DNA of 64,000 bases from Hyphomicrobiales bacterium (GCA_900472605.1 UCJD01000041.1:62001-126000); one strand, 5' to 3'; positions 19,515 through 28,661 are shown, numbered from the stretch's first letter. Numbers and translations are program-made. The notes: generated by a model not told the origin, from the sequence alone.

Positions 19515-21409
19515 CGAAAATGCCACGCGGGCATCACATCGTAGAATTCCTCGCCTCTCGACCAGAGTTCGTCGGCGTCGGTAAGGCCACTGCCCAGCGT
19601 CTGTGGGAGACGTTCGGACCGGACCTCTATACGATTCTTGGGGACGGCGATTTACACCGCCTGTCGGAACAGCTCGACCGCAATCACGCCGCAATCGTCG
19701 TTGAGGCTTGGCGCAATCAGCAGGCGCTCGCCGACTGTGTAGTGTTCTTCGACGAGCAGAGGGTCGAGCTGAACGTCGCCCGTAAAGCCGTCGCCTTCTG
19801 GGGCGACGAGGCCGTCTCGAAGATGAAGGACAACCCTTACCGGCTGCTGACCGTCTGCACATGGCCGCAGGTCGACAGGGTGGCGACAGCTTTGGGCGTC
19901 AGCGGGAGCGACCCCCGTAGGTTCGTTGCTGCTGTAGAGAGCATCCTTTACGACCGCCTCGACCGAAAACATACCTGGTGCGGCGGATCAGTTCTGGTGG
20001 GTCTGGTGGCAAGACGACTGTGCGTGTCCGAAGAAGATGCTTTGACGGCGGTGGAACTTGCTGTCTCCGACGGGGCCGCGGTCCCTATTGACGGTGGTTT
20101 TCAGCCTGCCGGCGCGGCCTACATGGAGAGATTCATCGAAGCCCGAATCGACGCCCATGTCCGGCGCACCGTCGGCAATGACCTGTTCCTCGACGGCATT
20201 CGCTCCGAAGACGTCGCCAGCTTCCTCGCGAGGTTCGATCCATCAAGATCTCTGACGAACGAGCAATGCGACGCAGTCGGAATGGCTTTGCAGAACGCCT
20301 TCTCCCTCCTTATCGGCGGCGCCGGCGTAGGCAAGACCACTACGCTCCGAGCAATTAACGCAGGTGCCCGCCACTTCGGCATGAACGTCTTTCAGCTCGC
20401 TGTCGCCGGACGGGCCGCGGGACGGATCGCCGAGGCGACGGGAAAGCCTGCACAGACCGTTGCGTCCTGGCTGAAGGGCGTTGCGGATGGGCGTATCGAG
20501 CTTGGTCGGCACACCCTCGTGGTAGTCGACGAGGCTTCGATGCTCGATCTTCCTACGCTCTACCGCATACTCTTTCATCTTCCGGAAGACGCCCGCTGCT
20601 TGCTGGTGGGTGACACGGCTCAGCTTCCGCCGATCGGTTTCGGTCTCACCCTGCATCGTCTCGTCCTAGAAAGGCGTATACCGAAGACAGAACTCACCAG
20701 GATTCTCAGGGCGTCGGAGGAGAGCGGCATTCCTCGGGTTTCCCTCGCCATACGTGAGGGCCGTGCCCCCCGAGTTCCTTCGTATCACAGCGAGCGAGCA
20801 GGCTGCACTTTTGCGAAGGCGCCCGAGGCTCGCATCGTCGAAACCATCGAAGACATTCTTCACGATCTCTGGAGCGAGGAGGTGCAGGTCTTGGCGGCCG
20901 TATATGGCGGCGTCGCAGGAATCGATTTCATCAATGCTCATTTTCACGGTCTGAGAACGAATGCCGGATTCAGCGCCATGAATGGATTTGCCGAAGGCGA
21001 CCCATGCATCTGGACTGTCAACGACTACGACCGCCACCTGTGGAACGGATCGATGGGAGTGGTGGACGGCTTCTATGGTGATAGCGTCGTCGCCGTATTC
21101 GACGGGAAGAGGCACTCGATCGGCGCTGGCGAGATCCAGAAGCTCAGCCTTGCCTACTGCATCAGCGTCCATAAGGCTCAGGGCAGCCAGTTCCGGAACG
21201 TGGTCATGCCCGTCCTGCCGACGGCGAATATGGATCGAGCAATGATCTACACGGCCATAACAAGGGCTATCGACAGGGTCATCCTCGTGGGGTCAGAAGG
21301 CGGGTTTAGCAGGGGGGTCAGATCAGATCCGAGGTCGCTCGACAGAGACGTGTCCCTGAGGCTCAGATCGAATGAAACGGCGGCTCATTCCCTCTCGAGC
21401 GAAGCCTGA
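19511..21409 (+). CDS. RecD2-like superfamily 1 DNA helicase
   Basis: This 632-residue protein has an N-terminal helix-hairpin-helix part (FVGVGKATAQRLWETFG) as in RecD2, then SF1B helicase motifs: Q/motif I LTNEQCDAV...IGGAGVGKTTTLRAI near 269, motif II VVVDEASMLDL near 340, motif III LLVGDTAQLPPIG, motif V AYCISVHKAQGSQF near 553 and motif VI YTAITRAIDRVILVGS. It should unwind DNA 5' to 3'. Being the fourth overlap-coupled step after the recombinases, it is probably part of the mobility machinery rather than cargo, perhaps processing the excised or integrating DNA. Confidence 0.88.
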   Translation: MTKMPRGHHIVEFLASRPEFVGVGKATAQRLWETFGPDLYTILGDGDLHRLSEQLDRNHAAIVVEAWRNQQALADCVVFFDEQRVELNVARKAVAFWGDEAVSKMKDNPYRLLTVCTWPQVDRVATALGVSGSDPRRFVAAVESILYDRLDRKHTWCGGSVLVGLVARRLCVSEEDALTAVELAVSDGAAVPIDGGFQPAGAAYMERFIEARIDAHVRRTVGNDLFLDGIRSEDVASFLARFDPSRSLTNEQCDAVGMALQNAFSLLIGGAGVGKTTTLRAINAGARHFGMNVFQLAVAGRAAGRIAEATGKPAQTVASWLKGVADGRIELGRHTLVVVDEASMLDLPTLYRILFHLPEDARCLLVGDTAQLPPIGFGLTLHRLVLERRIPKTELTRILRASEESGIPRVSLAIREGRAPRVPSYHSERAGCTFAKAPEARIVETIEDILHDLWSEEVQVLAAVYGGVAGIDFINAHFHGLRTNAGFSAMNGFAEGDPCIWTVNDYDRHLWNGSMGVVDGFYGDSVVAVFDGKRHSIGAGEIQKLSLAYCISVHKAQGSQFRNVVMPVLPTANMDRAMIYTAITRAIDRVILVGSEGGFSRGVRSDPRSLDRDVSLRLRSNETAAHSLSSEA

Positions 21410-21776
21410 AAGCGAGTCCAGGCCGGTTCGAGTTGCACCGGCGCAGGTCGATAGGAAACTTATCGTGAAAGAAAACACCGCCCACATGGAGGTATTCACG
21501 TCCCTCGTCTTCGACGAAACGCTGCACTTTCTTACGCTTCCCGATGGTAGCCACGACGAGGCCTGGGACGTCATAGGGATCGAAAGACTGATGGACAAGC
21601 ACCTCGGAAAAGACGCCGGAGCCGCGAAACATTTCTTCCGTCGCGTTGATCAGTTATTCCCGGCCGACTACGAAATGACCGTAACGATCAGAGACGCCGA
21701 TATTTATCACATTACGATTACCTGCGATGGGAAGACCGAAGTATACCCTAATCGGTTCGTCTTTTTTGAGTCGTGA
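21372..21776 (+). CDS. Hypothetical protein downstream of the RecD-like helicase
   Basis: This 134-residue frame overlaps the helicase end by 38 bp. From about residue 28 the sequence looks like a folded protein (DRKLIVKENTAHMEVFTSLVF, FLTLPDGSHDEAWDVIGIERLM, MTVTIRDADIYHITITCDG). I recognise no family. A later start is possible: the first 27 residues are Arg/Pro-rich and overlap the helicase in another frame. It may be first cargo or the last gene of the mobility operon. Confidence 0.55.
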   Translation: MKRRLIPSRAKPESESRPVRVAPAQVDRKLIVKENTAHMEVFTSLVFDETLHFLTLPDGSHDEAWDVIGIERLMDKHLGKDAGAAKHFFRRVDQLFPADYEMTVTIRDADIYHITITCDGKTEVYPNRFVFFES

Positions 21777-21839
21777 TCGATCGAGTCGATCCACATTGGT
21801 CATGTACCAGGGATAGGCGTCCTCGACCAGCACGCCCAT
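21654..21839 (-). pseudogene. Possible gene remnant on the minus strand
   Basis: Between the hypothetical gene and gajA, the minus strand reads DIPHGMGVLVEDAYPWYMTNVDRLDR before passing into the overlap with the plus-strand gene. The stretch looks like real protein sequence but has a stop just upstream and no start context. It may be the debris of an earlier insertion at this junction, or chance. Confidence 0.2.
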
Positions 21840-21935
21840 GCCGTGCGGGATATCTCAGTCGGATACTCTCTCGGTTGCCGTTTCTAGCGGGACATGAACT
21901 ACTGCAGTTGAACATAATGATTCTCGCGGGCAGAC

Positions 21936-23666
21936 ATGGCGACGATTCGAAAGATCGAAATACTGAATTTCCGTGGCATTCAATCGTTGGTGTGGCATCC
22001 GCAACCGGGATTGAACTGCCTGATCGGCCCTGGCGATTGCGGTAAGTCCACCATCCTCGACGCGATTGACCTCTGCGTAGGTGCGAGACGGACGGCCCAG
22101 TTCACGGATGCAGACTTCCATGCGCTGAAAGTGGACGCTCCGATCGACATCTCCATCACGCTGGGCGACCTCGCGCCATCCCTTATGTCAGTCGAGACTT
22201 ATGGGATCTATCTTCGCGGCTTCGACAAGGACAAGATGGAAATCCACGACGAGCCGACGGTCGGTCTGGAAACTGTCATCACGCTGAACTTGCGCGTGGA
22301 GAGCGATCTCGAGCCTGTCTGGTCGCTCCAATCCGATCGGGCTGCAGCCGCCGGCCAGAGCAGGAATCTTTCGTGGTCGGACCGAGTCGACCTCGCGCCC
22401 GTTCGCATCGGAGCCCTGTCCGACCATAATCTCTCATGGCGCCGAGGTTCCATCCTCAACAAGCTTTCCGACGAGACTGCCGACGCCTCGACGGCGCTCC
22501 TGGCTGCGGCGCGGGAGGCGAGGAAAGTCTTTGGCAAGGACGCCGACAAGAACCTGACCAAGGCGCTGGACATCGTCACTACCGTGGCGGGAGAGCTTGG
22601 CATTGACGTCGGTGCAAAGGCCCGCGCGGAGCTGGAAGCGCATGCGGTCTCCGTGACTGCCGGCACGATCTCGCTGCACGACGAGGTGGGCGTTCCGCTC
22701 AAGAAGCTGGGAATCGGTTCGTCTCGCCTGATGATTTCTGGGCTGCAGCAGAGTAACGCGAGCAAATCTTCGCTCCTCCTCGTGGACGAACTCGAGCACG
22801 GGTTGGAACCACATCGGATCATCCGCTTCCTAGGGAACCTCGGCGCCAAGAACAAGGATTCGAAACTCCAGGTCTTCGTCACGAGCCACTCGCCGATCGC
22901 CGTCCGGGAGCTCGCCGTCGGGCAGCTATTCATCGTGCGCAAAATCCCCGGCGGCCATCACGTGCTATGGGCGGGCGATCATCCTGATCTGCAAGGAACC
23001 CTCAGGGTCCATCCAGAGGCCTTCCTGGCTCGCTCCGTGCTGGTATGCGAGGGGGCGAGTGAAATAGGCCTTGTGCGAGGCGTCGACCAATACCTGTCAG
23101 ACGCCGGGAAGAAGTCCATGCACGCCGAGGGCACCTGCCTTGTCGACGCAGGTGGCTACAAGAAGATCATGTCCCGTGCCCAGGCCTTCCAGAGGATGGG
23201 ATACCGTACCGCAACGTTCCGCGACGACGATTATCGTGCCGAAGAAGTCGAGGAGACGGCTTTCGAGGCTTTGGACGGCAAGATCTTTAAATGGCGCGAG
23301 GGCAAGAAGCTGGAGGTGGAGCTATTCGAGAGCCTGCCCGTGAAGGCGGTAGAAATCCTTTTGTATCGATCCTTGGAGGACAGATCCGAGCAGGAAGTCG
23401 ACAGCCAGCTCAGAAGCTACTCCGACAACAAGGTGACGCTCGAGGTTGTGCGAAAGGAAATCGGAGAAGGGGAACTGAGCGCTGCAAGCAGGCTTGCGCT
23501 TGGAAATGCCGCCGGGGGAAACAAGGAAGGCAAGAAGAGCTGGTTTAAGACCGTGTCCGATATGGAGGAGATCGGCCGGGACGTCGTCGTGCCCTACTGG
23601 GCGGAATCCGACCAGGATTTCCGAAAGATCGTGAAGGCGCTTCGGGACTGGACCATCAATGGCTGA
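21936..23666 (+). CDS. gajA: Gabija defence protein GajA (OLD-family ATPase-nuclease)
   Basis: The 576 residues match GajA in size (about 578 in the founding system). The N-terminal ABC-type ATPase begins MATIRKIEILNFRGIQSLVW, with Walker A IGPGDCGKSTILDAID near residue 31, Walker B region LLLVDELEHGLEPH near 281 and the His switch VFVTSHSPIAV. The C-terminal TOPRIM nuclease domain has SVLVCEGASEIGLVRG near 370 (metal-binding Glu) and ATFRDDDYRAEE near 429. GajA tetramers nick DNA at specific sites when nucleotide is depleted during infection. The stop overlaps gajB by 8 bp. Confidence 0.9.
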   Translation: MATIRKIEILNFRGIQSLVWHPQPGLNCLIGPGDCGKSTILDAIDLCVGARRTAQFTDADFHALKVDAPIDISITLGDLAPSLMSVETYGIYLRGFDKDKMEIHDEPTVGLETVITLNLRVESDLEPVWSLQSDRAAAAGQSRNLSWSDRVDLAPVRIGALSDHNLSWRRGSILNKLSDETADASTALLAAAREARKVFGKDADKNLTKALDIVTTVAGELGIDVGAKARAELEAHAVSVTAGTISLHDEVGVPLKKLGIGSSRLMISGLQQSNASKSSLLLVDELEHGLEPHRIIRFLGNLGAKNKDSKLQVFVTSHSPIAVRELAVGQLFIVRKIPGGHHVLWAGDHPDLQGTLRVHPEAFLARSVLVCEGASEIGLVRGVDQYLSDAGKKSMHAEGTCLVDAGGYKKIMSRAQAFQRMGYRTATFRDDDYRAEEVEETAFEALDGKIFKWREGKKLEVELFESLPVKAVEILLYRSLEDRSEQEVDSQLRSYSDNKVTLEVVRKEIGEGELSAASRLALGNAAGGNKEGKKSWFKTVSDMEEIGRDVVVPYWAESDQDFRKIVKALRDWTING

Positions 23667-25092
23667 TAACGAGATTGACCTTCTCGATATCCGTTGTGGC
23701 TCGGTGATGGCGCCGGCGGGATGCGGCAAAACCCAGCTTATTGCGGACTCCCTTGCAAGGCATTCCGGGAATAAGCCGATACTGATCCTCACGCACACAA
23801 ATGCAGGCGTCGCCGCACTTCGAGCGAGGCTGGAACGTGCCGAAGTCCGTGCGTCGTCGTACCGGCTTGCCACGTTGGACGGTTGGGCGCTCAGAATACT
23901 AAAAACGTTTCCAGGCCGGTCCGGAATCGATGCCAGGCATCTGGATCTGAAGATTCCTGGAAAGGACTACCCGGCAATCAAAAACGCGGTGGTCGAACTT
24001 CTACACGGCCAGCACATCGACGACATTCTGGCCGCCAGCTATAGCCGGCTGATCGTCGACGAGTATCAAGACTGCGGCCGGGAGCAGCATGCCATCGCCT
24101 GCCATCTCTCCGGCATCCTCCCCACGGTCGTGCTTGGGGATCCGATGCAGGAGATTTTTAGTTGGAACGGCGACCACCCGGACTGGAACGACGACGTCTG
24201 CTCGAACTTCTTTGAGGTCGGTGAACTGAAGACGCCATGGCGGTGGATCAACGCGGGCGCAAAAAATTTTGGAGAATGGCTGCTCGGGGCTCGCAAGACC
24301 CTTCTGGCAGGAAACCAGATTGACCTTCGGGACGCCCCCTCGGAGGTCGAGTGGGTTCATCTCGACGGTGATGACGACGAAGAGAAACGGCGCCGGGCCT
24401 GCAACGCGAGATCACCGCAGCGCGGAGGCGAGGTCCTGATTATGGCCGCGGGGAATCAGAAGAGGCTTCAGCAGCGGATCGCCATGCAGACGCCCGGAGC
24501 GGTAACGGTAGAGGCGGTGGACCTCACCGACCTGACTGACTTTGCCGCAGGTGTCGTCCTCGACCGGCCCGGTGATCTTGAATACGTACTGTCCTTCGCC
24601 TCGCAACTCACCACGCAGGTATCTAAGGACGAGCTGATGAGGCGGGTCGCCGTCCTCGAGCGAGGCGCCGGGCGCAAGGATGTGACCGCTTCGGAGCTCG
24701 CGGCCATCGACTACAAAGCGACGGGCTCTGCGCAGCATCTCATCGATCTCTTCAAAGCGCTCGAAAACAACCCAGGGGCAAGAACCTACCGGCCGGAGAT
24801 TCTCCGCGTCTGCATCAACGCTTTACGCTCGTCCGCTCCGAATGAACCCGACGGATTTCTCGCAGCGGCCATCCGCATCCGCGAGCAGAGCAGGATGCTG
24901 GGACGGCGCGTGCCGCCACGCGCGGTCGGCAGTCCGCTTCTGTTCAAGGGACTGGAGGCCGACGTTGCCGTCATTCTGGATGCTTCTGACTTCGACAATG
25001 TTCCGGAGAGGAACATGAAGAACCTCTACGTCGCGATTACGAGGGGCTCTAAGAAACTGGTGGTATGTTCGACAAGTCCGCTTGTGGGCTAG
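23659..25092 (+). CDS. gajB: Gabija defence protein GajB (UvrD/PcrA-like helicase)
   Basis: This 477-residue SF1A helicase is close to the 494 residues of known GajB. Motif I is VMAPAGCGKTQLIAD near residue 20, motif Ia ILTHTNAGVAALRARL, motif II LIVDEYQDCGREQ near 134, motif III VLGDPMQEIFSWNGD, motif V LLFKGLEADVAVI near 428 and motif VI LYVAITRGSKKLVV near 458. The large 2B insertions of UvrD are missing, as in GajB. It is coupled to gajA by overlapping ATGGCTGA. GajB hydrolyses nucleotides after sensing DNA ends and thereby activates GajA. Confidence 0.9.
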   Translation: MADNEIDLLDIRCGSVMAPAGCGKTQLIADSLARHSGNKPILILTHTNAGVAALRARLERAEVRASSYRLATLDGWALRILKTFPGRSGIDARHLDLKIPGKDYPAIKNAVVELLHGQHIDDILAASYSRLIVDEYQDCGREQHAIACHLSGILPTVVLGDPMQEIFSWNGDHPDWNDDVCSNFFEVGELKTPWRWINAGAKNFGEWLLGARKTLLAGNQIDLRDAPSEVEWVHLDGDDDEEKRRRACNARSPQRGGEVLIMAAGNQKRLQQRIAMQTPGAVTVEAVDLTDLTDFAAGVVLDRPGDLEYVLSFASQLTTQVSKDELMRRVAVLERGAGRKDVTASELAAIDYKATGSAQHLIDLFKALENNPGARTYRPEILRVCINALRSSAPNEPDGFLAAAIRIREQSRMLGRRVPPRAVGSPLLFKGLEADVAVILDASDFDNVPERNMKNLYVAITRGSKKLVVCSTSPLVG

Positions 25093-25423
25093 TAACACCA
25101 CGGGTTTTCTTAGACGATCTCCCGCGGGTTCCTGCGGCATGATGGACGCCAGAGGATCTTGATTGGTGCCGCAGTCCGGATAAGGGGGAAATGGCAACGG
25201 ACTGACCTTCGCCAGTCCGTCGTCGTTCACACGGTCATCGCCGTCCCCGGCTGTACCGTGATTGGACTATAGCATGGAACTCGTTCACGCGAAATATCCT
25301 AGCGGGTGAATGCCGGCACCAGGGGCCGGCAGAGGGGCGGCAATGAGCCCCTCGATTTCCGCTTCCCGGTAACGGTTGGTCGCCCTGTGGCCCCGCACGC
25401 GCCTCGATATCGAAGTAGCGAAG
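25093..25423. other. Intergenic region after Gabija
   Basis: No convincing gene is present in these 331 bp. An inverted repeat CGGACTG/CAGTCCG with an 8-nt loop (25198-25219) could end the Gabija transcript, though no T-run follows. A GCCGGC-rich hairpin lies near 25310-25330. Confidence 0.4.
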
Positions 25424-25732
25424 CTAACCCATCTTCGTCCCAGAGCGAGGCTGCAATTTTACAGGCGGAAGGCGACTTAGTTGGGCATCATCTTCGACTA
25501 GATTGTTGTTAATGAGGCCCCATCCTCTACCGTTCTCCGGCGGCACGAAGACGATGCCGTTGTTGGTGTAGAACTTCGTTAGTTCCGCTGCGGAATTCAG
25601 CATCACGGCCATACCGCGTTCCACCCTTTGGATGCTTGATCGCGAAAGTCCAGAATGCGCCTCAACCATCTCTTGGCTTAGGCCAAGGAATTCCCTTGCA
25701 AGCTTCATCATGATCGGTGGCGGTAGCAACAT
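25424..25732 (-). CDS. XRE-family transcriptional regulator
   Basis: This 102-residue Cro/CI-type regulator has the helix-turn-helix AREFLGLSQEMVEAHSGLSR followed by SSIQRVERG near residues 12-40, then a short C-terminal part (FVPPENGRGWGLINNNLVEDD). It is divergent from the 98-residue protein and FtsH-like protease genes, with a perfect palindrome in the 143-bp gap. The obvious role is as repressor of that pair and perhaps of itself. Confidence 0.85.
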   Translation of the reverse strand: MLLPPPIMMKLAREFLGLSQEMVEAHSGLSRSSIQRVERGMAVMLNSAAELTKFYTNNGIVFVPPENGRGWGLINNNLVEDDAQLSRLPPVKLQPRSGTKMG

Positions 25733-25784
25733 AAGGATTCAATTGCATGGATCCTATTGCTCGGCAAATCAGTCGAAAAGGATC

Positions 25785-25814
25785 TTGACGACTGACGCCT
25801 TAGGCGTCAGTTAA
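25785..25814 (+). promoter_or_regulatory. Promoter with embedded operator palindrome for the protease module
   Basis: A -35 box TTGACG (25785-25790) is followed directly by the perfect inverted repeat ACTGACGCC (25791-25799), TTA, GGCGTCAGT (25803-25811). A weak -10-like AGTTAA follows at 25809-25814. A further half site AAGGCGTCG lies at 25821-25829. A repressor dimer here would block RNA polymerase; the divergent XRE protein is the natural candidate. Confidence 0.7.
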
Positions 25815-25875
25815 GAAGCCAAAGGCGTCGCTGAATGCTATCGTCGAATCCTTTGTCCGGATCGGAGACCGAATC

Positions 25876-26172
25876 ATGACTGATGCTCTGCTAACGGAGG
25901 CGCAACGCCTCGAGTATCTACTGCGCGGCCTGAGTCTCCAGGAGAGCGACTTCAGAGTCGACGGGACCGTCGATGTACCGGCGCATCGAGATCATAAGAA
26001 CTGCCCTCGCAGGGCGCCCTGTTTGGAGAGAATGGTGGACGGCCATCATACGCTGCCGGGCGGGAGCGTCGAGCTCCACGCGTTTCTGAAGCAAGCTGGA
26101 AAGTTGTATGCGCGAACGTTAAACAGTTCGTCCCGGCTGCAAATATCTGTCGGCCCGAGGTACGCGGCATGA
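25876..26172 (+). CDS. Small protein coupled to the FtsH-like protease
   Basis: This 98-residue protein has no recognised domain. The N-terminal half is acidic (LTEAQRLEYLLRGLSLQESDF), and the middle has two cysteines in HKNCPRRAPCLERM. GGAG lies eight bases before the ATG, and the stop overlaps the protease start by 4 bp. It may be an adaptor, inhibitor or substrate of the protease; that is inferred from coupling alone. Confidence 0.65.
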   Translation: MTDALLTEAQRLEYLLRGLSLQESDFRVDGTVDVPAHRDHKNCPRRAPCLERMVDGHHTLPGGSVELHAFLKQAGKLYARTLNSSSRLQISVGPRYAA

Positions 26173-28040
26173 GGCACCGGATCTCACCTAGTGCCTTCGC
26201 GGAGCTGCGGAAGAACCTCGGCTACTTTCTTGCATACAGCTCGCTGCGAGCCACCCTTCGACCTTTTGAACAGTTCAGAGGCAATGTTCGTGGAATTCTG
26301 ATTGTCGTTGTCGATGAGGTTTGGATCGATCGGTACGGTCGTGCTGCGGAACTCCTGATGACAGGGCAGCGCCGGACCCTTTTGTCGTCGCGAGAGGCGT
26401 CGCGAAGGATTGTCCAGGTACTGAGGCCGTCCACGAAACCGAAGTCAATTGATTGGATCGATCCGTTAGGCCCTCACCGCCAGTTGATGATCGTGACGAC
26501 TTCGGTGGACTTGGTGCCGATGACGCTACTGAAGGCCGCGGACGTCATCGTCAATACGTTTCCACCAACCGCACGTCAGATGGCGGCAGGGCGCCGTCTC
26601 GCTGGGCTGCCAGCACTTCCATCTGATCTGCTTCAGGAGCTTACGCGTGCTGATCTCAGCGTCATCGGTTCTCTGATTGGCAGACGCGCACTGTCAAAGG
26701 AGGATCTCCGGGACACTGGGGCGGCTAGACACGGAAGTTCTTCTGTGAAGCCCCTCAGCGAGCTACCTGGTTTTTCCAACGTGCGTCCGTGGGTACAGGC
26801 GCTGGTTCGAGACCTGAAGGATTGGAAGGCCGGCACGCTTACCTGGAAGGACATTGACCATGGGGCGCTTCTCATAGGCCCTCCCGGAACAGGCAAGACA
26901 TTCTTCGCCTCGGCACTGGCTGCAGAACTCGGTGTACCCATTGTCGCGACTTCGGTCGCAGCCTGGCAAGCCAGCGGAGATGGCTACCTAGGCGATATGC
27001 TGAGAGCGATGCGGGCGTCCTTCGTCGAGGCACGCAGGAGCAAGTGCGCAGTTCTCTTCGTTGACGAACTCGATGGGATTGGCCGGCGTAGATCCGGTGG
27101 GAAAAACGCCTATTACGAGTCCAACGTTGTCAACTGTTTCCTGGAGCTGACGGATGGGCTTATTGATGTCGAGGGTGTCATCCTGCTCGGTGCCACCAAC
27201 AGACTGGATGACATTGATCCCGCGGTGCTCCGTTCCGGCCGCTTTGAAGAACATTTCCACATCGATCTTCCGGATGAGAATGAGCGTGCGGCCATACTTG
27301 CTCATCACTTGGCGGGAGCCGTCGATGCAGCGCAACTTCGTAAGGCAACGGACGCTCTTCGATCCGCGACGCCGGCTGATCTCCAGAGGCTTGCCAGGAA
27401 GGCTAAGCGGGCGGCACGAATCCATGGGCGCATGGTCACTGCCGAAGACATCAAGGCAAGCCTGCCCCAGAAGACGAAGCTTCCGGAAGCGGTGGTTCTG
27501 CGAACGGCCGTTCACGAATGCGGTCACGTACTGGTTGCGCTGGCGTCGAAGCTGGTGGGCGATATCGTTGTGGAGTTGGAGGACAGCGTTTCCGATCAAG
27601 GATTCGACCTACAGGAAGGAGGCCGGGTGCAGTACCGGATGATCGACGAGATCCTTCCAACGGAAGCGACCCTATTGGCTCGCATCAGAATTTCGCTAGC
27701 AGGCATGGCGGCGGAAGAGGTGGTTCAAGGAAGCCGATCCATCGGCGGTGCTGGCGTTACCGGCTCCGACATCGAAACTGCGACGACAATTGCAGCGCAG
27801 ATGGTTCTATCCTACGGAATGGGCAAGAATATGCGGTTCTATGCCGATAGGAGCAGAATTGGCGGCCTCTGGCCCGTACCTCCAGACCTGACTCAAGAGA
27901 TCAACGCCATCCTGGCTCGTGAGTACCGCGCCGCAAAGGAGCTTCTGATCAAGGAGAAGCCACGGCTGATGCGGCTAGCAGCCGAGCTTGTTGTGGATAG
28001 GAGGATGGAGTTTAAGAGAGCGGAAACCGCGTCCCGATAG
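26169..28040 (+). CDS. Soluble FtsH-like AAA+ zinc metalloprotease (peptidase M41)
   Basis: This 623-residue protein has an uncharacterised N-terminal domain (1-200), an AAA+ module and an M41 peptidase. Walker A is LLIGPPGTGKTFFASALAAE near residue 237, Walker B AVLFVDELDGIGRRR near 298, and the second region of homology GATNRLDDIDPAVLRSGRFE near 340. The zinc site is HECGH near 448 (HExxH) and the third ligand is Asp in GSDIETATTIAAQMV near 540. All catalytic residues are present. Unlike FtsH it has no transmembrane segments, so it should be cytosolic. It is co-transcribed with the 98-residue gene and probably repressed by the XRE protein. Confidence 0.85.
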   Translation: MRHRISPSAFAELRKNLGYFLAYSSLRATLRPFEQFRGNVRGILIVVVDEVWIDRYGRAAELLMTGQRRTLLSSREASRRIVQVLRPSTKPKSIDWIDPLGPHRQLMIVTTSVDLVPMTLLKAADVIVNTFPPTARQMAAGRRLAGLPALPSDLLQELTRADLSVIGSLIGRRALSKEDLRDTGAARHGSSSVKPLSELPGFSNVRPWVQALVRDLKDWKAGTLTWKDIDHGALLIGPPGTGKTFFASALAAELGVPIVATSVAAWQASGDGYLGDMLRAMRASFVEARRSKCAVLFVDELDGIGRRRSGGKNAYYESNVVNCFLELTDGLIDVEGVILLGATNRLDDIDPAVLRSGRFEEHFHIDLPDENERAAILAHHLAGAVDAAQLRKATDALRSATPADLQRLARKAKRAARIHGRMVTAEDIKASLPQKTKLPEAVVLRTAVHECGHVLVALASKLVGDIVVELEDSVSDQGFDLQEGGRVQYRMIDEILPTEATLLARIRISLAGMAAEEVVQGSRSIGGAGVTGSDIETATTIAAQMVLSYGMGKNMRFYADRSRIGGLWPVPPDLTQEINAILAREYRAAKELLIKEKPRLMRLAAELVVDRRMEFKRAETASR

Positions 28041-28661
28041 TCCAGCGACCTGTTCTCCGCCGCCCCCAGGCGACGAGCGGAAAGACTGCAGATTTCGATG
28101 AGGCTCTTCGGTCGCTCGTTTGGAACCGGCACGCTGTTCATCAGGCAGCCAACGGCTGTCGGCACGCTCATCGTGGAGGACAGCACCGTGGCACCTGGGT
28201 CGACGCCGGGACTTAAGGCGTCGAATTTCGCAGGGGCCGCGCAGATTACAGAGAAGGGTATTGCCACGCTGGAAGGGCAGCCGACGCGTCCCGAAACGTC
28301 TTGGACACCTTCCACCCATACTTCGGTCGGCCGGGCTCGAGTCGGCGAACTTCGACCGCGCATCAACGCTATCACTATCGATCGCTAGAGAACTGCGGTT
28401 AACTCCTCTTGTCGACCGCGAATTCGAGGTTGGCCGGCTGCACTTCGGCACCGTCAACATGACAAACGGGAATCCCGAGATGATGTCCGACGGCGAATGG
28501 CAAGTGGCCAAGGCGGCCATAAACATCTTGTTCGCGTGAAAGTAACCCAGCACAGTAACGACGGCGTACCGCCCGTGGCCCTCACGAGTGCCGCTGCAGA
28601 AGAGGCATCAGCTAGGGCCTCACAACCAGCACCACTTGGGCTTTAAGGGATTGATCCAGCT
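28041..28661. other. Gene-poor gap with possible gene remnants
   Basis: This region of about 620 bp has no single convincing gene. Two short plus-strand frames (28098-28388 and the end of 28120-28539) each contain protein-like segments, for example REFEVGRLHFGTVNMTNGN before 28539, in different frames. That would fit a decayed gene with a frameshift. No repeat or RNA gene was seen. Confidence 0.35.

Noticed and set aside
21336..21776. Treating the end of the RecD-like gene and the 134-residue frame as one frameshifted gene
   Set aside because: The helicase is complete through motif VI, and the second frame shows no helicase similarity; overlapping genes explain it better.
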